64,000 bases of DNA from NCBI RefSeq assembly GCF_001297125.1, contig NZ_LHPC01000077.1:124001-188000 (forward strand), read 5' to 3'. The notes under the pieces are model-generated. The model was not told the origin of the DNA. It did not search any database and saw only the letters and a list, made by a program, of their open reading frames with translations. This DNA is from Pseudomonas sp. RIT-PI-q. GTDB taxonomy: Bacteria; Pseudomonadota; Gammaproteobacteria; Pseudomonadales; Pseudomonadaceae. The stretch's first letter is position 1; each line of letters starts with the position of its first letter. A program made the translations under genes and the position numbers. Shown piece by piece: positions 58,313 to 64,000 of this stretch.

Positions 58313-59500
58313 TCAGGATGACAAAACAGGGTTCTTACGACTAGCCACCGCCACCACCGCATAACCAATCAACGCCGCCAATATCGAACCGGTCAAAATC
58401 CCCATCCGGTCCATCCCGGCGTACTCGCTGGCACCCGGCACAAACGCCAGGGAACCCACAAACAAACTCATGGTGAAGCCGATCCCGCAGAGGATCGCCA
58501 CGCCCAGCACCTGGCCCCAATTAGCGCCTTGGGGCAGGGCGGCGATGCCGATTTTCACCGCCAGCCAGGTCAGGCCGAACACGCCCAGGGTCTTGCCCAG
58601 CAACAGGCCGACCGCGATGCCCATCGGCACATGATGGGTGAAGCTTTCGACGGTCACGCCGCTCAGCGACAGCCCGGCGTTGGCAAAGGCGAACAGCGGC
58701 AGAATGCCGTAGGCCACCCACGGATGCAGGGCGTGTTCCAGGGTCATCAACGGCGAAGGTTCGGCGTTTTTCGTGCGTAGCGGGATGCAGAAGGCCAGGG
58801 TCACACCGGCCAATGTCGCGTGGACACCGCTTTTGAGCACGCAAACCCACAGGATCAAACCGATGATCATGTACGGCCCGAGCTTGACCACCCCGAGCCG
58901 GTTCATCGCGATCAGCGCCACGATGCAGGCCCCGGCCAGTGCCAGGGACAGGGTCGAGAGTGCGCCCGAATAAAAGATCGCGATGACAATGATGGCGCCA
59001 AGGTCATCAATAATCGCCAGGGTCATCAGGAACAACTTCAACGACACCGGCACGCGTTTGCCGAGCAGGGCCAGTACGCCGAGGGCGAAGGCAATGTCGG
59101 TGGCCATCGGGATGGCCCAGCCGCCCAGGGCTGCCGGGTTGTCGCGGTTCAAAAACCAGTAGAGCAGCGCTGGTACGACCATGCCGCCAATGGCAGCCGC
59201 GCCGGGCAGGACGATCTGCGAAGGTTTGGACAACTGTCCGTCAAGGACCTCGCGTTTCACTTCAAGGCCAATCAGCAGGAAGAACAGGGCCATCAAGCCG
59301 TCGTTGATCCACAGCAACAACGGCTTGGCGATTTTCAGCGCGCCGATCTGGGCCACCACGGGGGTGTCCAGCAGGCCGTTATAAAGCCACGACAGCGACG
59401 AGTTGTTGATGATCAGAGCCAGGGCGGCAGCGGCGATCAGTAACAGACCGCTGGCCGCTTCCAACTGGAAGAAACGCGTGAACGTGCTACGCAGAGGCAA
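58313..59500 (-). CDS. nhaA: Na+/H+ antiporter NhaA
   Basis: A 395-residue inner-membrane antiporter that exchanges sodium for protons. Landmarks are LLLWINDGLMALFFLLIGLEVKRE, the TDIAFALGVLALLG motif and the two essential aspartates in AIIDDLGAIIVIA. Twelve helices are expected. The C-terminus (YAVVAVASRKNPVLSS) differs from the displaced fragment at 56838. The promoter region upstream (59501-59739) is AT-rich. This copy appears intact. Confidence 0.96.
   Translation of the reverse strand: MPLRSTFTRFFQLEAASGLLLIAAAALALIINNSSLSWLYNGLLDTPVVAQIGALKIAKPLLLWINDGLMALFFLLIGLEVKREVLDGQLSKPSQIVLPGAAAIGGMVVPALLYWFLNRDNPAALGGWAIPMATDIAFALGVLALLGKRVPVSLKLFLMTLAIIDDLGAIIVIAIFYSGALSTLSLALAGACIVALIAMNRLGVVKLGPYMIIGLILWVCVLKSGVHATLAGVTLAFCIPLRTKNAEPSPLMTLEHALHPWVAYGILPLFAFANAGLSLSGVTVESFTHHVPMGIAVGLLLGKTLGVFGLTWLAVKIGIAALPQGANWGQVLGVAILCGIGFTMSLFVGSLAFVPGASEYAGMDRMGILTGSILAALIGYAVVAVASRKNPVLSS
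58338..58519. repeat. 182-base direct repeat, right copy
   Basis: Right partner of 56890-57071, lying in the 3' end of the intact nhaA gene. Recombination between the two would remove 1,448 bases including the Rhs gene. Confidence 0.92.
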
Positions 59501-59739
59501 GGTCGCTCTCCATCGATGAATTCAAAAGGTGGCACACCCTAACCCGTACCGTTAGTTGTTAAAACAAAAGTTATATTCTTTTTTGTTATATGCCGTTACA
59601 GCTCGAACGTTCGGCACGGACCTGAGCCTAGCAGTTGCCCGGCGTATTGGATCTCAGCTGTATCTGTGCGGGATGTAGGTTTTTTCCTAAGCTTATGGGC
59701 TGAGCCTTGCAACAAGGCCGACTCGACGAGAAAACCACC

Positions 59740-60834
59740 ATGAGCGACAACCGACAGTGGGCCCGCGAAGCCATCCGGATCATCGAAGCGGACTTCCAGC
59801 GCAGCGCCGACACCCACCTGATCCCCTTGCCGCTGCCGGGTTTGCCGGGCATCGAGTTGTATTTCAAGGATGAATCCAGCCATCCCACCGGCAGCCTGAA
59901 ACACCGGTTGGCCCGCTCATTGTTCCTCTATGCGTTGTGTAATGGCTGGCTCAAACCGGGCGCGCCGGTGATCGAGGCGTCCAGCGGTTCGACGGCGATT
60001 TCCGAGGCGTATTTCGCCCGTTTGCTGGGTTTGCCGTTTATTGCGGTGATGCCGGCCAGCACCTCCAAAGAGAAGATTGCGCAGATCGCGTTCTACGGTG
60101 GCAAGAGCCATCTGGTCGATGATCCGACGCAGATCTACGCCGAATCCGAGCGCCTGGCCCGGGAAAACGATGGCCACTTCATCGACCAATTCACTTACGC
60201 CGAACGCGCCACCGACTGGCGGGCGAACAACAACATTGCCGAGTCGATCTTCCAGCAAATGCGTTTCGAGCAACATCCCGAGCCGAGCTGGCTGATTTCC
60301 AGCCCCGGCACCGGCGGCACCACCGCGACGCTGGGCCGATACGTGCGTTATCGCCAGCATTGCACCCGCGTGCTGTGTGCCGATGCCGAGCGTTCGGTGT
60401 TTTTCGATTACTACCAGACCGGCGACGCCACCCTGCGACTGGATCATGGTTCACGGATTGAAGGCATTGGTCGGCCTCGTGTCGAGGCTTCGTTTTTGCC
60501 CAAGGTGATCGATGCGATGGTCAAAGTGCCGGACGCGTTGTCGCTGGCGGCCATGCATTACCTGGCGCAGCGTTTGGGACGACGGGTGGGCGGTTCGAGC
60601 GGGACCAACCTGATCGGCGCCTTGATGGCGGCCCAACAGATGGTGGCGGCGGGGGAGTCGGGGTCGATCGTGGCGATTTTGTGTGATGGCGGCGAGCGCT
60701 ATGAAACCAGCTATTACGATCAAGCCTGGCTCAAGGCCCAAGGGTATGAGTTGAGTGGTTTGATCGATGCCGTTGCGGCGAGTGTCGAGCGCGGCGAGCC
60801 GCTGCCGGACACCGTGCTCCGCGCCAATATCTGA
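59740..60834 (+). CDS. PLP-dependent cysteine-synthase-family protein
   Basis: A 364-residue fold-type II pyridoxal-phosphate enzyme. The PLP lysine is in PTGSLKHRLARSL near residue 54; the substrate loop is EASSGSTAISEAYFARLLG and the phosphate-binding loop is SSPGTGGTTATLGRY near 196. The cysteine synthase group contains both synthases and desulfhydrases; the long C-terminal region (GRRVGGSSGTNLIGALMAA, DGGERYETSYY) suits the CBS-like group. The reaction is not settled by sequence. The start MSDNRQWARE at 59740 was chosen over an earlier TTG. It diverges from nhaA. Confidence 0.85.
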   Translation: MSDNRQWAREAIRIIEADFQRSADTHLIPLPLPGLPGIELYFKDESSHPTGSLKHRLARSLFLYALCNGWLKPGAPVIEASSGSTAISEAYFARLLGLPFIAVMPASTSKEKIAQIAFYGGKSHLVDDPTQIYAESERLARENDGHFIDQFTYAERATDWRANNNIAESIFQQMRFEQHPEPSWLISSPGTGGTTATLGRYVRYRQHCTRVLCADAERSVFFDYYQTGDATLRLDHGSRIEGIGRPRVEASFLPKVIDAMVKVPDALSLAAMHYLAQRLGRRVGGSSGTNLIGALMAAQQMVAAGESGSIVAILCDGGERYETSYYDQAWLKAQGYELSGLIDAVAASVERGEPLPDTVLRANI

Positions 60835-60850
60835 CACACCTGAGTTTAAA

Positions 60851-60941
60851 TGTGGGAGCGGGCTTGCCCGCGATGACGGATTCACATTCAACAGAGATGT
60901 TGACTGACCCATCGCTATCGCGGGCAAGCCCGCTCCCACAG
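60851..60941. repeat. REP pair R18 (inverted)
   Basis: TGTGGGAGCGGGCTTGCCCGCGAT faces ATCGCGGGCAAGCCCGCTCCCACA, perfect arms, between two convergent genes. Confidence 0.92.
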
Positions 60942-60954
60942 GGTTTGTGTGGTG

Positions 60955-62568
60955 TCAGGCTTCGAGGCCGAGGATGTCTCGGGCCACGGCTTCGGCAATC
61001 CGAATCCCGTCCACACCCGCCGACAGAATCCCGCCCGCATAACCCGCACCTTCACCGGCCGGGAACAAGCCTTTCACGTTCAGGCTCTGCATCGACTCAT
61101 TACGAGTAATCCGCAGCGGCGACGACGTGCGCGTCTCGATCCCGGTCAACACCGCGTCGTGCAGCGAGTAACCGCGAATCTGCTTCTCGAACGCTGGCAA
61201 GGCTTCGCGAATGGCTTCGATGGCGAACGCCGGCAAGGCCAGCGCCAAGTCGCCCAAGGCAACGCCCGGCTTGTAGGACGGTTCAACGCTGCCCAATTCA
61301 GTGGACGGCTTGCCGGCAATGAAATCACCGACCAGTTGCGCCGGCGCTTCGTAATTGCTGCCGCCCAGCACATAGGCGTGGGATTCCAGGCGTTCCTGCA
61401 CCTCGATACCCGCCAGCGGGCCGCCCGGAAAATCGACTTCCGGGGTAATCCCGACGACGATCCCGGAGTTGGCGTTGCGCTCGTTGCGCGAGTACTGGCT
61501 CATGCCGTTGGTGACCACGCGGCCCGGCTCGGACGTCGCCGCCACCACGGTGCCGCCCGGGCACATGCAGAAGCTGTAGACCGAACGGCCGTTGCTGGCG
61601 TGGTGCACCAGTTTGTAATCGGCGGCGCCCAGTTTCGGGCGGCCGGCGTACTTGCCCAGGCGCGCACGGTCGATCAGCGACTGCGGGTGTTCGATGCGGA
61701 AACCCACCGAGAACGGCTTGGCTTCCATGAACACACCTCGGCCGTGAAGCATGCGGAAGGTGTCGCGGGCGCTGTGGCCGAGGGCCAGGATCACATGTTT
61801 GGAATGGATCTGTTCGCCGCCATTGAGCTCGACGCCGACCAGTTGGCCGTCCTCGATCAACACATCGGTAACGCGCTGCTGGAAGCGCACCTCGCCGCCC
61901 ATCGCGCGAATCTGCTCACGCATGTTTTCCACCACACCGGTCAGACGGAACGTACCGATGTGCGGTTTGCTGACGTAGAGGATTTCTTCCGGCGCACCGG
62001 CCTTGACGAACTCGTGCAGGACTTTGCGCCCGATGAATTTCGGGTCCTTGATCTGGCTGTAGAGCTTGCCGTCGGAGAACGTCCCCGCGCCGCCTTCACC
62101 GAATTGCACGTTGGACTCGGGGTTGAGCACGCTTTTACGCCACAGGCCCCAAGTGTCCTTGGTGCGCTGGCGCACTTCGGTGCCGCGCTCGAGGATGATC
62201 GGCTTGAAGCCCATTTGCGCCAGCAGCAGGCCGGCGAAAACCCCGCACGGGCCGAAACCGACGACGATCGGGCGCTGCTGCAGATCGGCCGGCGCCTGGC
62301 CAACCACTTTGTAGCTGACATCCGGCGCGACGTTGACGTTACGGTCATCGGCGAATTTGTGCAGCACCGCGGCCTCATCGCGAACGTTGAGGTCGATGGT
62401 GTAGATGAAGCACAGTTCGGAAGATTTTTTGCGCGCATCGTAGCTGCGCTTGAACAAGGTGAAGTCGAGCAGGTCATCGCTGGCGATGCCCAGGCGCTGC
62501 ACGATGGCAGGGCGCAGGTCTTCATCGGGATGGTCGATCGGCAACTTGAGTTCGGTGATTCGTAACAT
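60955..62568 (-). CDS. FAD-dependent oxidoreductase (COG2509-like)
   Basis: A 537-residue protein. The first 90 residues are a separate small domain (LRITELKLPIDHPDEDLR), then the dinucleotide-binding motif VVGFGPCGVFAGLLLAQMG near residue 100 opens a FAD-binding fold. Other landmarks are the FGEGGAGTFSDGKL block, HVILALGHSARDTF and the C-terminal LFPAGEGAGYAGGILSAGVDG. Resemblance is to uncharacterised FAD-utilising dehydrogenases; the substrate is unknown. ATG 62568 (MLRITEL) was chosen rather than the frame running to 62790, which overlaps the next gene. Confidence 0.86.
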   Translation of the reverse strand: MLRITELKLPIDHPDEDLRPAIVQRLGIASDDLLDFTLFKRSYDARKKSSELCFIYTIDLNVRDEAAVLHKFADDRNVNVAPDVSYKVVGQAPADLQQRPIVVGFGPCGVFAGLLLAQMGFKPIILERGTEVRQRTKDTWGLWRKSVLNPESNVQFGEGGAGTFSDGKLYSQIKDPKFIGRKVLHEFVKAGAPEEILYVSKPHIGTFRLTGVVENMREQIRAMGGEVRFQQRVTDVLIEDGQLVGVELNGGEQIHSKHVILALGHSARDTFRMLHGRGVFMEAKPFSVGFRIEHPQSLIDRARLGKYAGRPKLGAADYKLVHHASNGRSVYSFCMCPGGTVVAATSEPGRVVTNGMSQYSRNERNANSGIVVGITPEVDFPGGPLAGIEVQERLESHAYVLGGSNYEAPAQLVGDFIAGKPSTELGSVEPSYKPGVALGDLALALPAFAIEAIREALPAFEKQIRGYSLHDAVLTGIETRTSSPLRITRNESMQSLNVKGLFPAGEGAGYAGGILSAGVDGIRIAEAVARDILGLEA

Positions 62569-62663
62569 GACGGGATCCGGTTCGCGGGGCGCACAACTGC
62601 GCCAAGGCGTTTGAAACCGGAGATTATAAGCCCCAAAGGATGATTCCCGTGAGGCTAAAACGA

Positions 62664-63329
62664 TCAGTCGTCGCGGGACCCGCCGAAATACCCGCAGCCG
62701 CGCTGAACCTTGCCATCGATGCGCAGTTCGGCGCTCATGTGCTGGACGCTGCCGGTGCTGCTGTCGACGCAACGTTGCGGCGCTACCCACAGTTCGATGT
62801 GCTGGTTATTGGCTTCGGTGCTGAGGTTGAAGCGGCCATCGCCCAGTTGCTCTTCAACGTACGGCACGGCCAATGGCGGCTGCCCGGCGCGCTCGATGAC
62901 CATGCCTTTGCCGCTGACTTTCACATTCCACTCAGGCCCATGGCCGGCGGCGCGCAGGATCAGCAGTTTGAAGTTGGGATCGTTGCACGCGGCCCCCGAA
63001 CGCTCGACGCGGTACAGCTGCTCCAGATCGAGGCGGCTGTCGGCGCCATTGGCGACGATGCGCCCGCGCACATCGGCAAACAGCTTGCCCTTGGCATCGG
63101 CCAGGGTCGCGGCCTCTTGCAGGACACTGGTGCCGCCGGTGTCGTTCACCACGTAGCTGCGTTGTTCGTTGCACGGCTGGAACAACAGCTTGCCGTCGGC
63201 GGCGGTCAACTGGCCCTGCATGCGGGTCTGGCCCACATGAGAGGCGCTTTCACGCGAACCATCGAGCAACTGGCAGGCAGCGAACAACGGAAGCAGGGCA
63301 ACAAGGACTAGGGAACGGGCAACACGCAT
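62664..63329 (-). CDS. Lipoprotein of COG3650 type
   Basis: A 221-residue lipoprotein with signal SLVLVALLPLFAAC (cysteine about 19). The mature protein has two related beta-rich halves: an N-terminal part (MQGQLTAADGKLLFQPCNEQRSYVV, with the E/C-rich motif seen in membrane-bound lysozyme-inhibitor-like proteins) and a C-terminal part (VPYVEEQLGDGRFNLSTEANNQHIELWVAPQRCVD). Function unknown. The start MRVARSL at 63329 was preferred to one at 63347. It precedes the FAD oxidoreductase gene by about 95 bases on the same strand. Confidence 0.83.
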   Translation of the reverse strand: MRVARSLVLVALLPLFAACQLLDGSRESASHVGQTRMQGQLTAADGKLLFQPCNEQRSYVVNDTGGTSVLQEAATLADAKGKLFADVRGRIVANGADSRLDLEQLYRVERSGAACNDPNFKLLILRAAGHGPEWNVKVSGKGMVIERAGQPPLAVPYVEEQLGDGRFNLSTEANNQHIELWVAPQRCVDSSTGSVQHMSAELRIDGKVQRGCGYFGGSRDD

Positions 63330-63409
63330 CTTTGGGTCTCCTGACAAGTGCCGCCACGTTACTCAGCCTGACCGTTCATCACAACCCCGACAGACCTACG
63401 TCGATCAAC

Positions 63410-63503
63410 CTGTAGGAGCGAAGCTTGCTCGCGAAGGGGCCAGACCATCCAACATATCATTTGAATGACACACCGCTTTCGCGAGCAAGCATCGCTCCTA
63501 CAG
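63410..63503. repeat. REP pair R19 (inverted)
   Basis: CTGTAGGAGCGAAGCTTGCTCGCGAA faces TTCGCGAGCAAGCATCGCTCCTACAG; a single arm difference (AAGCTT against AAGCAT complement). Confidence 0.9.
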
Positions 63504-63515
63504 GGGGGCTGTGTA

Positions 63516-64000
63516 TCAGCCGACGTGGAACGTCTGGCCGGTCTGCAAGCCTTCGACACTTTTGGCGTAGGCCAATGCCACATCCGCTGCCGGAACCGGT
63601 TTGTAGCCACGGAAATACGGCGCGTAGCTGCCCATGGCTTCGACCAGCACATTCGGGCTCACCGAGTTGACGCGCAGGCCGCGCGGCAGTTCGATCGCCG
63701 CCGAGCGAACGAAGCTGTCGAGGGCGCCGTTGACCAGCGCAGCCGAGGCGCCGCTGCGAATCGGGTCGTGGCTGAGCACGCCGGTGGTGAAGGTGAACGA
63801 CGCACCGTCGTTGGCGAATTCGCGGCCGATCAGCAGCAGGTTGACCTGGCCCATCAGTTTGTCTTTGAGGCCAAGGGCAAAGCTGTCTTCAGTCATTTCG
63901 TCCAGCGGCGCGAAGGTCACGTTACCGGCGGCGCAGACCAGTGCATCGAACTTGCCGGTTTGCTCAAACAGTTTGCGAATCGAGGCGCTGTCGCTGATGT
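63516..64000 (-). CDS. Short-chain dehydrogenase, 3' part only
   Basis: The gene runs off the right edge of the window; its last 160 or so residues are visible, beginning in a stretch that reads SASIRKLFEQTGKFDALVCAAGNVTFAPLDEM. The CAAGNV block is the NNAG-like motif of SDR proteins, and SFTFTTGVLSHDP with NGALDSFVRSAAIELPRGLRVNSVSPNVLVEAM gives the later core. The typical YxxxK is not evident: the region reads SGASAALVNGALD, a feature of the atypical SDR group. Its substrate is unknown. Confidence 0.85.
   Translation of the reverse strand, partial: ISDSASIRKLFEQTGKFDALVCAAGNVTFAPLDEMTEDSFALGLKDKLMGQVNLLLIGREFANDGASFTFTTGVLSHDPIRSGASAALVNGALDSFVRSAAIELPRGLRVNSVSPNVLVEAMGSYAPYFRGYKPVPAADVALAYAKSVEGLQTGQTFHVG

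Noticed and set aside
60949..62565. A 538-residue plus-strand frame over the FAD oxidoreductase gene
   Set aside because: Shadow frame; the minus-strand gene has clear FAD-binding motifs.

Overview
The window is a 64-kb stretch of a GC-rich gammaproteobacterial chromosome, almost certainly a Pseudomonas of the fluorescens group. Three things point there. Several gene blocks follow the order remembered for Pseudomonas: recA-recX, the erdR-dgkA pair, the divergent finR/fpr pair, rimO, kup, the mprF operon, aotJQMOP, quiP through dinG, pdxH and nhaA. At least 19 short REP-type inverted repeats of the Pseudomonas kind (cores such as GTAGGAGCGAGCTTGCTCGCG and GTGGGAGCGGGCTTGCCCGCG) sit between genes. 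The encoded proteins are Pseudomonas-like throughout. Names rest on reading the proteins and motifs; no database search was possible.

Layout. 1-1.95 kb: end of cinA/pncC, then recA behind a LexA box, then recX and a terminator. 2-7 kb: a LOG-family protein, a small hypothetical, a PA3611-like secreted protein, a DTW-domain tRNA-modifying enzyme, a LuxR-type response regulator (ErdR-like) and dgkA. 6.4-16 kb: finR/fpr, trmO, rhlG, yehS, a pseudouridine-synthase-like protein that has lost its catalytic motifs, an acetyltransferase, rimO and kup. 15.8-16.6 kb: a Phd/RelE-type toxin-antitoxin pair between two copies of a terminator half. 16.8-25.6 kb: the overlapping pair for aminoacyl-phosphatidylglycerol metabolism (mprF and an AcvB/VirJ-like hydrolase), two nearly identical initiator tRNA genes, dinB with its own LexA box, a lipoprotein and proS. 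25.7-30.5 kb: ampG, an alkyltransferase-like gene, a DUF481 outer-membrane protein, a cold-shock protein and dcd. 30.7-34.9 kb: the basic amino acid ABC transporter aotJQMOP. 35.2-37.9 kb: an ATP-dependent DNA ligase and its partner MBL-fold exonuclease. 38-47 kb: quiP, a glutathione transferase, an isochorismatase-fold protein, SEC-C proteins, two tandem OmpA-like lipoproteins and a collagen-like exported protein. 47-56.6 kb: copD-like, dinG, a large exported glycosidase-like protein, an EstB-like esterase, an OmpA lipoprotein with WPFG repeats and a lysine/alanine tail, pdxH and a SlyB-like lipoprotein. 56.8-59.5 kb: an Rhs cassette lodged between a 3' fragment of nhaA and intact nhaA. 59.7-64 kb: a cysteine-synthase-like PLP enzyme, a FAD oxidoreductase, a lipoprotein and the end of an SDR gene.

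Most of the window is core housekeeping: SOS DNA repair, tRNA and ribosome modification, envelope lipids and lipoproteins, amino acid uptake. The clearest accessory region is the Rhs cassette at 57.07-58.34 kb, flanked by 182-bp direct repeats of the nhaA 3' end; its encoded C-terminal extension is relatively AT-rich and unrecognised. The next most interesting signals are the tandem OmpA genes whose Shine-Dalgarno sequences lie in leader hairpins (one gene also carries an extreme G tract), the toxin-antitoxin pair bracketed by terminator-derived repeats, the degenerate pseudouridine synthase, and REP-like hairpins that show a compensatory change. No CRISPR array, transposase, integrase, rRNA gene or prophage was seen.
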